In this document: in pieces, positions 1 through 6,459 of the stretch
Numbering within the stretch: the first letter of the stretch is position 1
How the letters are laid out: the number at the start of each line of letters is the position of its first letter
Assembly: GCA_937896205.1 (NCBI GenBank)
Contig: CALBNA010000337.1
Location: 1-11,435, forward strand
Direction: 5' to 3'
Origin: an uncultured Campylobacter sp.
GTDB taxonomy: Bacteria > Campylobacterota > Campylobacteria > Campylobacterales > Campylobacteraceae
DNA: 11,435 nucleotides
The notes under the pieces: model-generated
Database searches by the model: none
Seen by the model: the letters and a program-made list of their open reading frames with translations, nothing else
What the model was told of the DNA's origin: nothing
Translations under genes and position numbers: made by a program

Positions 1-1
1 G

Positions 2-349
2 ATCGACAAGATCAAACTTATCGGATCGTGGTCTATGAAGCGAGACTACAAATACGACTTTACCACCAAAGCGGGCGAAGCTTACACTCTTCGCGGATGG
101 AACGTCATGAAGTATCTGCACCCGTGGCTAAATGATCTGCCGTGCGTAAATTCTCCGCAAGGAAACGTCATAAATTTCGAAGCCTTAGCAAACGAAAATC
201 CGCAGCTAGTGATCCTTCGTATCGGAGACTGCACGCTGCGCGGCTCAAATAAAGACGCCGTAGAAAAAACGATCGCCACTATCGAAGCGCTAGGTATCCC
301 GCTTGCGGTGATCTATGCTCCGAGGGGTGCTGAAATCGCAACGATGTAA
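2..349 (+). pseudogene. 5' part of ABC-importer substrate-binding protein, ended by in-frame TAA
   Basis: Reading frame open from the left edge; the true start lies outside the window, and the ATG at 35 is internal because the frame continues upstream as IDKIKLIGSWS. The segment resembles the N-lobe of periplasmic binding proteins of the iron-siderophore/heme/cobalamin family: a basic-aromatic stretch, then an LVILRIGDCTLRG strand, then an ALGIPLAVIYAP strand. It ends at TAA 347-349. The same frame then resumes as EEMRVLGEIF and carries the rest of the fold, so this is a nonsense interruption and not a frameshift. Such proteins normally collect the ligand in the periplasm and deliver it to the permease encoded next. 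Whether the product works is unknown: it could be a genuine pseudogene, a sequencing error or a split gene with restart. The ligand cannot be read from the sequence. Confidence 0.7.
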
Positions 350-364
350 GAGGAGATGCGGGTG
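348..364 (+). promoter_or_regulatory. Stop / Shine-Dalgarno / restart junction inside the binding-protein gene
   Basis: The sequence reads TAA, then GAGGAG, then ATGCGG, then GTG. AAGAGGAG (348-355) is a strong Shine-Dalgarno match. It directly abuts ATG 356, too close for use, but lies six bases before GTG 362, which is in frame with the downstream fragment. Ribosomes stopping at 347-349 could therefore restart here. Because GAG-GAG also fits the protein (Glu-Glu), the match may be chance. Restart is inference. Confidence 0.35.
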
Positions 365-991
365 CTGGGGGAGATATTTAGACAAAAGGACAAGGCTCTA
401 AAACTCTTTGAATACCTCGACAAAACCCAAAAACTCGTGCAGGAGCGCACGGCAAATTTAAAAGAGGATCAAAAAGCCAGCATGCTCTACATGAGGCTTA
501 ATCCAAACATCCGCAAAAACGGCGGCGTGGCGAGCGCTTACGGCGTAAATACCCCCGAATCCTTCATCATCGAAAATATCGCGGGCGCCAAAAACGCCTT
601 TAGAGGCGACGGCTCAAACGTAATCCTAAGCACCGAGCAGCTCTACGCGATAGATCCCGACGTCATCGTACTGCCGACCTCAAACGGTTACCATCCGGCA
701 AGCGAGCTTTTAAATTCGGCAGATTTTGAAAAACTAGAGGAGCTAAAAGCGATCAAAAACAAGCGCGTTTACGCCATGCCGTGGTCGCCGATGAACTGCG
801 TGCGCCGCGTGGAGTATCCGATAGATATCCTAATAATCGCAAAAGCGGCCTATCCGCAGCTCTTTTCGGACATCAAGGTTCATAAATTCGTCCTTGATTT
901 TTACAAAGACGTTTACGGCGTGAGCGAGGAGCAGGCAAAGGCGCTTAGAAGCGAGCAAATTTTAGACTGGACGGTAGAGGATGACTTTTAA
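356..991 (+). CDS. C-terminal part of the periplasmic substrate-binding protein (iron-complex/cobalamin type)
   Basis: About 211 codons in the same frame as the preceding fragment, separated from it only by the TAA and two Glu codons. The start of this fragment (MRVLGEIFRQKDKALKLFEY) matches the long connecting helix of FecB/BtuF-like proteins, where an 'I..lG.ilgk...A..l' helix follows the N-lobe. It continues into a C-lobe with the typical 'L..lnPDvIvlp', 'W..l.aiKnkrVYamPw' and 'EYPIDiLIiAKAaYPq' motifs. There is no signal peptide, so if it is translated alone it would not be exported. GTG at 362-364 is a better spaced restart than ATG 356 (see 348-364). The 3' end overlaps the permease gene by 11 bases (981-991), so translation of this part probably feeds translation of the permease. 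That would be a reason for selection to keep it open even if the protein is dead. Confidence 0.7.
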   Translation: MRVLGEIFRQKDKALKLFEYLDKTQKLVQERTANLKEDQKASMLYMRLNPNIRKNGGVASAYGVNTPESFIIENIAGAKNAFRGDGSNVILSTEQLYAIDPDVIVLPTSNGYHPASELLNSADFEKLEELKAIKNKRVYAMPWSPMNCVRRVEYPIDILIIAKAAYPQLFSDIKVHKFVLDFYKDVYGVSEEQAKALRSEQILDWTVEDDF

Positions 992-2012
992 GCCCGGCGC
1001 TTTTAAGTCAAATTTACTATTTTTATTCGTTCTTTTGGGCGCGCTTTTGCTCTGTATGATCGCGGCGCTCATGCTCGGGGATTATAAAATTTCGATCGCT
1101 AAAATTTTAGACGTTTTAAATTTGAAAATTTTTGACATTCCCGCCGCAGGTATCTCTAAGATGGATCAAACCGTTATCTTTGAAATCAGAATGCCTAGAA
1201 TTTTAACCGCCGTGATAGTGGGCTTCGCGCTTTCAAACGCGGGCGCGATATATCAGGCCTGCTTTAAAAACCCGCTTGTTGAGTCTTTTATACTGGGAGC
1301 TAGCTCGGGCGCGGCTTTGGGCGCGGCGCTAGCGATACTTTTTTCCGGCATATTTTTTAATATCGCTCTAAGCGCGTTTGCTTTTTCGTTTTTTGCGGTG
1401 TTTTTGTCCTACACGCTCGCAAAAAACGGCGGCATAGTGCCCGTGGTGGGACTTATCTTATCGGGCGTCATCGTAAGCTCGATATTTTCGGCGTGCGTAT
1501 CGATCGTAAAATACGTAAGCGAGGACGCGCAGCTAAGAGAGATTACATTTTGGATGATGGGCGGGCTGTACTACTCCAAATGGCAAAGCCTAGGCGAGAT
1601 CGCCTCGGTCACGGGAGTTTGCTTTGTAGCACTTTGCACGCTTGCGTGGAAGTTAAATTTACTAAGTCTAGGCGACGATCAGGCAAGAAGCCTTGGCATA
1701 AATCCCGAAAAATACAAGCTTGTATTTATAACGATCGCTACTTTGATGACCGCCGTGTGCGTGGCAAACGTGGGCATTATCGCCTGGATCGGGCTCATCA
1801 TGCCTCACGTCGCGCGTCTCATAAGCGGGCCTGATAACAGATGGGTGCTGCCGCTATCGGGGCTCATAGGCGCGCTGTATCTGCTCGTATGCGATACGCT
1901 CGCGCGCACTGTAGCGATGGCCGAGATTCCCGTGGGCATCATAACCTCTTTGGTGGGCGCGCCCTTTCTCATCGCGCTTTTAAGAAGCAAGGCAAAGGAG
2001 CTGTTAAAATGA
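981..2012 (+). CDS. FecCD-family ABC importer permease
   Basis: A 343-residue, very hydrophobic inner-membrane protein of the usual length for the FecCD/BtuC family, which normally forms a homodimer with about ten helices per subunit. Family motifs are visible in order: RMPRILTAVIVGFALSNAGA at about residues 70-89, then YQACFKNPLVESFILGASSGAALGA; SLGINPEKY near 230; and the C-terminal block GIIAWIGLIMPHVARLISGPDNR, then EIPVGIITSLVGAPFLIALL. The LIMPHVAR segment corresponds to the part of the family next to the ATPase-coupling region. It overlaps the binding-protein frame by 11 bases and the ATPase gene by 4 (ATGA), indicating one translationally coupled operon. The substrate is probably a ferric siderophore, heme or corrinoid by family, but nothing here decides which. 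The Shine-Dalgarno is poor (GAGG is almost adjacent to ATG), which fits coupling to the upstream frame. Confidence 0.93.
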   Translation: MTFKPGAFKSNLLFLFVLLGALLLCMIAALMLGDYKISIAKILDVLNLKIFDIPAAGISKMDQTVIFEIRMPRILTAVIVGFALSNAGAIYQACFKNPLVESFILGASSGAALGAALAILFSGIFFNIALSAFAFSFFAVFLSYTLAKNGGIVPVVGLILSGVIVSSIFSACVSIVKYVSEDAQLREITFWMMGGLYYSKWQSLGEIASVTGVCFVALCTLAWKLNLLSLGDDQARSLGINPEKYKLVFITIATLMTAVCVANVGIIAWIGLIMPHVARLISGPDNRWVLPLSGLIGALYLLVCDTLARTVAMAEIPVGIITSLVGAPFLIALLRSKAKELLK

Positions 2013-2770
2013 TACTGCAAACGAAAAATTTATCCTTTAGCTACGGCGGATTTGGTCTCGAAGACGTAAGCATCGAGATCAAAAAAGGCAGCATATGCGG
2101 ACTTTTGGGCACAAACAGCAGCGGCAAGAGCACGTTTTTTAACTGCTGTATGAAGTTTTTGCATATCAAAGGCGGCGAAATTTACGTTGATTCGCAAAAC
2201 ACGAAGCACAAAAGCCCCGCCTGGATGGCTAAAAACATCGCCTATGTCGCGCAGCACACCGAGCTGCATTTTCCGTTTTTCGTAAGAGACATCGTCCTGA
2301 TGGGGCGTTCCACGCACGTAAAGAGCCTATTTGGCTTTAGCAAAGACGACAAAAGGGCGGTAAGCGAGGCGATGGAGTTTATCGGTATCTCGCATCTGGC
2401 GGATAAAAAGATGAACGAGCTTAGCGGCGGGCAGCGGCAGCTCGTTTTTATCGCTAGGGCGCTCGCGCAGGATACGCCGCTCGTACTACTTGACGAGCCC
2501 ACGTCCGCGCTTGATTTTAAAAACCAGATCACGCTTTGGAAAATTTTAAAAAAGATCGCTGCGGGCGGCAAAACGATCGTCATCTGCACGCACGAGCCAA
2601 ACCACATCCTTTGGTTTTGCGACGAAGTGATAGTTTTTAAGGGCGGGTGGATCGTCTCAAAAGGTAGCGTCGCACAGGTTTTAAACGACGAGCTGCTGGC
2701 TAAAATTTACGGCGACGTCTGCACCTTTGAAAGGCTCGCGCAAAAAGAGGTGATCCTTCCTAAGCTCTAG
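2009..2770 (+). CDS. FecE/BtuD-type ABC importer ATPase
   Basis: A 253-residue nucleotide-binding subunit that powers import through the permease encoded upstream. Walker A is GTNSSGKST (residues 34-42; the usual form is GPNGSGKST). A Q-loop-type AQHTELHF follows, then the ABC signature LSGGQ at 138-142, Walker B LVLLDEP at 158-164 with catalytic Glu163, a D-loop SALD, and the switch His195 in CTHEPNH. All catalytic elements are intact. ATG 2009 is chosen over the longer open frame from 1841 because AAAGGAG (1994-2000) lies eight bases upstream, the overlap with the permease stop is the typical ATGA, and MILQTKNLSFSYG is the standard beginning of the fold. The stop codon (2768-2770) abuts the stop codon of the opposite-strand regulator gene. 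The intact ATPase and permease show that only the binding protein is damaged. Confidence 0.94.
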   Translation: MILQTKNLSFSYGGFGLEDVSIEIKKGSICGLLGTNSSGKSTFFNCCMKFLHIKGGEIYVDSQNTKHKSPAWMAKNIAYVAQHTELHFPFFVRDIVLMGRSTHVKSLFGFSKDDKRAVSEAMEFIGISHLADKKMNELSGGQRQLVFIARALAQDTPLVLLDEPTSALDFKNQITLWKILKKIAAGGKTIVICTHEPNHILWFCDEVIVFKGGWIVSKGSVAQVLNDELLAKIYGDVCTFERLAQKEVILPKL

Positions 2771-3424
2771 CTACTCCTCCAAACTATACCCGATACTGCG
2801 TACGGTTTTTATTAGCTCAAATGGTAGCTTCGCGCGTAGCTGACGCACGAGCGAGCGCAGGCGATCGGACGAGACGTTTTCGTCTTTATAGATACTCCAC
2901 TCAAGCTCCTGGATCGTTACTACGTGCGGGGCGTTTTTGGCCAAAATTTCTAAAAACAATCCCTCTTTTTTGCCTAGCATTATATTTGTGCCGTTTATGT
3001 GCAGCGTGAGGCTGTTTTTGTCGTATATAGCGCCGTTTTTTAGCTCAAATTTGCTCCCGAGCAAAATTCGGCAGTTTCTAAACACGCGAAACAAAAACTC
3101 CTCCGGCAAAAAAGGCTTAACCATAAAGTCGTCGTATTTTGCGTAGTAAATTTTCTTATAAAGCGCTGGTATTGCCTTGTCTACAAGGATCATAACGGGA
3201 GTTAAGCTCCCGTTATCTCGCAAAAATTTGACCGAGTCGAAATTTGCCAGATCCTTCGTCTTTACGTCGATGACGTAAAAGATGTAGCGGTTGCCGTTGT
3301 AGTAATCCTCTTTTAACTCGCTTAAATTTTCAAAGCGAACTATGCGGATGTTAAAGCGGTAAAGCGCGGCGTTGAGGTTTAGCTGCATCTCCACGTCGTC
3401 GCTAACGAGCAAAATTTTCTTCAT
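2771..3424 (-). CDS. OmpR/PhoB-family response regulator
   Basis: A 217-residue two-domain transcription regulator. The receiver domain (about 1-118) shows the acidic pair Asp9-Asp10, phospho-acceptor Asp53 in YVIDVKT, and Lys103-Pro104 in FMVKPF. The winged-helix domain (about 128-217) shows the classical LRSLVRQLRAKL recognition-helix region and the terminal IKTVRSIGYSL wing. One oddity: the switch Ser/Thr that normally follows the fourth strand (the T of 'MLTA') aligns with Val81 in VMILVDK, so phosphorylation signalling may be altered. The gene starts six bases after the fccC stop with a weak AGTAGG ribosome site, so it is probably the last gene of the fcc operon and may control it, for example in response to an electron acceptor. 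No sensor kinase is present in the window. Its stop touches the stop of the ABC ATPase gene, and I see no terminator between them. Confidence 0.9.
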   Translation of the reverse strand: MKKILLVSDDVEMQLNLNAALYRFNIRIVRFENLSELKEDYYNGNRYIFYVIDVKTKDLANFDSVKFLRDNGSLTPVMILVDKAIPALYKKIYYAKYDDFMVKPFLPEEFLFRVFRNCRILLGSKFELKNGAIYDKNSLTLHINGTNIMLGKKEGLFLEILAKNAPHVVTIQELEWSIYKDENVSSDRLRSLVRQLRAKLPFELIKTVRSIGYSLEE

Positions 3425-3430
3425 TTTAGC

Positions 3431-4093
3431 CTACTTTTTGGTGGCATTGTCTTCTTTATTTTCTACTTTCGGCCCCACATAATCCTCCCCGAAATATGCC
3501 TTCTTTATCTCTTCTTTTTTGATTGCGGCTTTCTTTTCGTAGATTTTGTATTCAGGCTTCCAGTAGTTTAGCATGTTGTTTAGCCCGCTGTGGCCTACCT
3601 CGGCGTGACAGCTAGCGCAGGTTAGTTGCTTACCCGTATTTAGCAAGCTTTGATAGTGAGCGTGCATCTTTTGAGCTTGCGGGCTTGTTAGCTTATTATC
3701 TACCAAATTCGTATGGCAGCTAACGCAACCGTTATCAAATACGAAGTGCTCTCTTTTCTCTCTATTTTTATGCCAGTCTATAGCCTCCGGGTCTTTGAAG
3801 AAATGAATATATCCCTCCATTAGTCCGTTTTTGGCTTTAACTAGGACGTATTTGGCTAGGTTGTCGTGAGGTATGTGGCAGTCTACGCATTTAGCCCTTA
3901 CTCCGCTTTTGCCTTTGCCGCTATGTACGTCGTTACTATAAGCTATAACCATAGGATCCATCTCGTGGCATACTACGCAAAACTTCTCTCCGCTAGTTTC
4001 TTCTAGGGCGTAATGCACGGGAAGTACGACTAAAAACCCTATAATGCCGCTTACTAATATAATAAGCGCTAGTACTTTCTTTGAAATTTTCAT
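3431..4093 (-). CDS. fccC: NapC/NirT-family membrane tetraheme cytochrome c (quinol dehydrogenase)
   Basis: 220 residues. A single N-terminal transmembrane anchor (about 6-30, VLALIILVSGIIGFLVVLPV) is followed by a periplasmic domain with four CXXCH heme sites at residues 39, 69, 123 and 159, the standard number for NapC/NrfH-type proteins. CVVCHEMDPM directly after the anchor is the family's characteristic first heme. By family, it oxidises menaquinol at the membrane and passes electrons to a periplasmic cytochrome, here presumably the product of the gene upstream. A Lys/Glu-rich tail of about 50 residues follows the last heme. The start at 4093 is chosen instead of an in-frame ATG 51 bases upstream because that extension lies inside the fccB frame, would add a charged non-signal sequence, and ATG 4093 overlaps the fccB stop by four bases (ATGA). 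The symbol follows the Wolinella fccABC arrangement and is by analogy. Confidence 0.93.
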   Translation of the reverse strand: MKISKKVLALIILVSGIIGFLVVLPVHYALEETSGEKFCVVCHEMDPMVIAYSNDVHSGKGKSGVRAKCVDCHIPHDNLAKYVLVKAKNGLMEGYIHFFKDPEAIDWHKNREKREHFVFDNGCVSCHTNLVDNKLTSPQAQKMHAHYQSLLNTGKQLTCASCHAEVGHSGLNNMLNYWKPEYKIYEKKAAIKKEEIKKAYFGEDYVGPKVENKEDNATKK

Positions 4094-4530
4094 GGCGTTA
4101 CCCCCATCCATTGCGGAACTTCGTGTTCGTGGCACTCCGTGCACATATTGGTTGATTTTTTATGCTCGTTGTGGCACTCGTCGCAGTATAGCGTAGGGCC
4201 GTCGTGAACCGAGTTGTGGGGATTTGCTTTTAGCAGATCCATGTATTCTAGTCTTTTAGCTATCTTTTTCTTGTCGCCGTGGCAGGACAAACAGCCTTTA
4301 TCGCCTATGGATTTAAATTTACTAGCGTCGTTTCCTTGTCCTTCGTGACAATCAAGACAGGTGAAGCTTAGCTTTTCGTGATGAGGTTTTAAAGGGTGTT
4401 TGGCTCGCAGCTCGTCGGTGACGTTAAGATCTACTAAAGACGTTATCTTTGCGCTTGGTGCACCTGCGCTAAATGCAAAAGAGCATAATAGCATAGATGC
4501 ACACAAGGCGAGAAACGCTTTATGTTTCAT
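4090..4530 (-). CDS. fccB: Periplasmic tetraheme cytochrome c (flavocytochrome c heme subunit)
   Basis: 146 residues with a Sec signal peptide (MKHK, then a hydrophobic core to about residue 22, with a likely cut after AFSA). Four CXXCH sites lie at 58, 80, 116 and 130, with His-rich spacing (HPLKPHHEKLSF before heme 1). This is the pattern of the small tetraheme domain that is fused to the flavin domain in Shewanella flavocytochrome c3. Here it is a separate subunit, as in the Wolinella succinogenes fcc locus. Inferred role: electron shuttle between the membrane quinol dehydrogenase encoded downstream (4-base overlap) and the flavoprotein encoded upstream. AAGGA lies seven bases before the ATG. 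Cys10 and Cys16 lie in the signal peptide; the MLLC context is not a good lipobox, so I do not call it a lipoprotein. Confidence 0.93.
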   Translation of the reverse strand: MKHKAFLALCASMLLCSFAFSAGAPSAKITSLVDLNVTDELRAKHPLKPHHEKLSFTCLDCHEGQGNDASKFKSIGDKGCLSCHGDKKKIAKRLEYMDLLKANPHNSVHDGPTLYCDECHNEHKKSTNMCTECHEHEVPQWMGVTP

Positions 4531-4580
4531 GCGAATTCCTTTCGGATGTCAAATTTACAAATTTAACTGCAAATTTGGCT

Positions 4581-4642
4581 TTAAATTTAAAAGTATCGCA
4601 AGCCGAATTCTCGAATTTAGTCTTAAATTTAACCTGCGATAC
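4581..4642 (-). repeat. Paired palindrome block upstream of fccB
   Basis: Two exact copies of the palindrome TTAAATTTAA (4581-4590 and 4623-4632) are each followed two bases later by one arm of an exact 8-bp inverted repeat: GTATCGCA at 4593-4600 and TGCGATAC at 4635-4642. AAATTT tracts also occur at 4551, 4559, 4571, 4583 and 4625, the first four roughly one helical turn apart, so the DNA may be bent. On the minus strand TGCGATACT resembles an extended -10 element (TGn plus GATACT) that would place a start site upstream of fccB. An operator or promoter role is inference. AAATTT is common in Campylobacter DNA, which lowers the weight of the A/T part. Confidence 0.4.
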
Positions 4643-4688
4643 GAAATAAGATTTGCAAGTATTTCGAGGCGATTTTTGGGGTTGCGCG

Positions 4689-4772
4689 GCTAAAATTTTG
4701 CGCAGGCTAGACTTCTGCTTGCAGTTGCGAGCAGCGCGAAGCAAAAATTAGTCTGCCAAGCAAAATTTTAGC
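4689..4772. repeat. Long imperfect inverted repeat between fccA and fccB
   Basis: A perfect 13-bp pair, GCTAAAATTTTGC (4689-4701) and GCAAAATTTTAGC (4760-4772), encloses a second pair, GGCTAGACT (4705-4713) with AGTCTGCC (4750-4757, one bulged base). Inside that is a tip hairpin CTGCTTGC / GCGAGCAG (4715-4722 and 4727-4734, loop AGTT, one G-U pair). Together they can form a branched hairpin of about 84 nucleotides on either strand. In the fccA transcript this could protect or process the 3' end. It could also be a small dispersed repeat. No gene was seen in 4531-4807. Confidence 0.55.
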
Positions 4773-4781
4773 AAGCTCCGC

Positions 4782-4801
4782 AAAAAGCGTCCGAAAGACG
4801 C
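4782..4801 (-). terminator. Weak terminator-like hairpin after fccA
   Basis: On the minus strand, six bases after the fccA stop, GCGTC - TTTCG - GACGC forms a 5-bp G/C-rich stem, followed immediately by TTTTT (4786-4782). The stem is short, so it may act as a partial terminator that lets some transcription reach fccB. This would give more flavoprotein mRNA than cytochrome mRNA. Confidence 0.4.
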
Positions 4802-4807
4802 CACAAA

Positions 4808-6364
4808 TTAGCCTATATTCTCACCGGCTATCATACCAAACGTTAAGCAGTCGGCTATCGCCACGCTACCTAAGCGGCTAGCTCCGTGTACGCCGCCTGT
4901 GATCTCGCCTGCGGCAAATAATCTTGGAATAGGCATTTCTGTTTGTAGCGAGATAACCTGAGCTTTGGTATTGATATCGATACCACCCATGGTGTGGTGG
5001 AGTTTTGGCGTACCGCGCATAGCGTAGAAAGGCGGTTTAGAGATATCTACGCCGTTTGTAGTGGTTTTATCCATAGGCTTGCCAAAGTCTTCGTCTTTGC
5101 CTGATTTAACGAAGCTGTTATATCTCTCGACGGTCTTTTTTAGCTCTGCAGCAGGGATTTTATAGGCTGCGGCTAGTTCGTCTAGAGTTTCAAATTTCTT
5201 TAGTACGCCAGATTCCAGCGGTTTGGTGTAGTGTTCAGGTATGACCATATTTTTTACGCCCTCAGAGTCGCAGAAGTTGATAGGATAGATATCCGCTTTT
5301 GCGTCGATTACTTTAAACATAGCCTGAGAGCGAGTGCGGCGGTCTGCTAGCTCGTTCATATAGCGTTTGCCGGTTCTTGGATCGACTGAAATTCCGTAGC
5401 GGAAGCTTCCGTTTACGTTAAACATAGAGCCAACGCCAAAGCCTTTTTCATCAGGGCACGCCCATGGACCAAACTGTATCCAGCTTAGCTGTACTGGAGT
5501 TGCGCCGATTCTTAAAGCCTCTTTCATAGCGCCTGCAGTAGCTCCTGGGTGGTTTGTGCTATCTGTGGTAGGCAAGATAGACGGATCTTGAACCTGTCTA
5601 AAAAATACGTCGCGGCAAAATCCGCCTGCAGCTAGCACTACGCCTTTTTTAGCTTTTATAGTCTTTTTAGTTCCGGTAGTGTTTTCGGCGTCGTCTTTTT
5701 GGCTCTTTGGATCAAATTTATAATCCTCTCTGATGATCACGCCGTCTACGCCGCCGTCCTCGCCGAGTACGAATTCGTCAAATTTAGCTCTTTGTCTTAG
5801 CTCGCAGCCTTGTAGGTTTTTAAAGTATTCTACCATCGGCTGAACGATACCCGAGCCTGAGCCGTTAGCTGTTTGAAGCGATCTAGGTACGCTGTGTCCG
5901 CCTGCGTGAGTAACTTTATCTATGTATTTAGCGCCGCATTTTAGAGTTAGTTTATATGCGTCTTGCGCGCGAGTAGCGATGGTGTCAATGAGATCTACGT
6001 GGTTTAGGCCGCGACCTGCTTTTAGGCAGTCTTTGATAAATAGCTCGTTGCTATCTTTGATGCCTTCGGCTTTTTGTTTGTCGCTGTTTGGAACGGCAAA
6101 AATTCCGCCGTTAATTACGGAGTTACCGCCGACGCGTCCCATCTTTTCTAGGATTAGGACTTTATTGCCCTTTTCGGCTGCGGTGATACCGGCTGCAAGT
6201 CCTGCAAAACCGGAACCGACGATAACTACGTCCCACTCCTCGTCAAATTTGACGTCTTTGGCGTTAACGGCTGCTTGCGCATTTACTCCGCCTAGAGCTA
6301 AAGCCCCAGCACCTACCATACTTAACTTAACAAAATCTCTTCTTGAAACGTTTGAGTTTTTCAT
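4808..6364 (-). CDS. fccA: Tat-exported flavoprotein reductase subunit of a flavocytochrome c (fumarate/methacrylate reductase-like)
   Basis: 518 residues. The Tat signal SRRDFVK (7-13) is followed by a hydrophobic stretch and an AQA cut site near residue 31. The FAD dinucleotide fold VIVGSGFAGLAAG (48-60) is followed by LILEK and GGNSVINGG. The reductase active site of the flavocytochrome c family is conserved: His457 in HHTMGG, Arg342 in ELADRRTRS (position of the proton-donating Arg402 of Shewanella Fcc3) and Arg497 in GGVHGASRLG. The segment before Arg342 reads IQFGPWACPDEKG and lacks the HPT-type motif and Thr-Glu pair that bind fumarate in Fcc3, so the substrate is probably another 2-enoate. 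A Wolinella fcc system of this layout has been linked to methacrylate reduction. There is no heme site; electrons must come from the separate tetraheme subunit. AAGGAG lies five bases before the ATG. No cofactor other than FAD is evident. Confidence 0.9.
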   Translation of the reverse strand: MKNSNVSRRDFVKLSMVGAGALALGGVNAQAAVNAKDVKFDEEWDVVIVGSGFAGLAAGITAAEKGNKVLILEKMGRVGGNSVINGGIFAVPNSDKQKAEGIKDSNELFIKDCLKAGRGLNHVDLIDTIATRAQDAYKLTLKCGAKYIDKVTHAGGHSVPRSLQTANGSGSGIVQPMVEYFKNLQGCELRQRAKFDEFVLGEDGGVDGVIIREDYKFDPKSQKDDAENTTGTKKTIKAKKGVVLAAGGFCRDVFFRQVQDPSILPTTDSTNHPGATAGAMKEALRIGATPVQLSWIQFGPWACPDEKGFGVGSMFNVNGSFRYGISVDPRTGKRYMNELADRRTRSQAMFKVIDAKADIYPINFCDSEGVKNMVIPEHYTKPLESGVLKKFETLDELAAAYKIPAAELKKTVERYNSFVKSGKDEDFGKPMDKTTTNGVDISKPPFYAMRGTPKLHHTMGGIDINTKAQVISLQTEMPIPRLFAAGEITGGVHGASRLGSVAIADCLTFGMIAGENIG

Positions 6365-6441
6365 AGCTTCTCCTTAAATTTACTTAGCTATTACCTGTAA
6401 ATCTTTAATTTACGACTCTGCTCTAAATACCTTTATTACTA

Positions 6442-6459
6442 TTGGCGTCTTTTGGCGTC
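6442..6459 (+). repeat. 8-bp direct repeat at 10-bp spacing in the fccA leader
   Basis: TTGGCGTC occurs at 6442-6449 and 6452-6459, the two copies separated by TT, so they sit one helical turn apart. Direct repeats of this spacing are the usual binding-site form for OmpR-family dimers, and such a regulator is encoded at the end of the fcc cluster. The repeat lies downstream of the TATAAT at 6492-6497 (repressor-like position) and upstream of weaker A/T-rich -10 candidates near 6424-6429 (activator-like position). The regulatory role is inference. Confidence 0.4.

Noticed and set aside
35..349. ATG at 35 as the start of a complete 104-residue protein
   Set aside because: The frame is open through the left edge and reads sensibly upstream; this ATG is internal to a truncated gene.
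1841..2008. N-terminal extension of the ABC ATPase
   Set aside because: It lies inside the permease frame; the ATPase fold begins at ATG 2009, which has a good ribosome site and an ATGA overlap.
4094..4144. 17-residue N-terminal extension of the NapC-type cytochrome
   Set aside because: It lies within fccB, has no signal or membrane character, and the ATG at 4093 directly precedes the membrane anchor.
4520..4744. 74-codon minus-strand frame before fccB
   Set aside because: It overlaps the hairpin and A/T-rich block and overlaps the start of fccB; the Lys/Phe-rich translation simply reflects AAATTT repeats.
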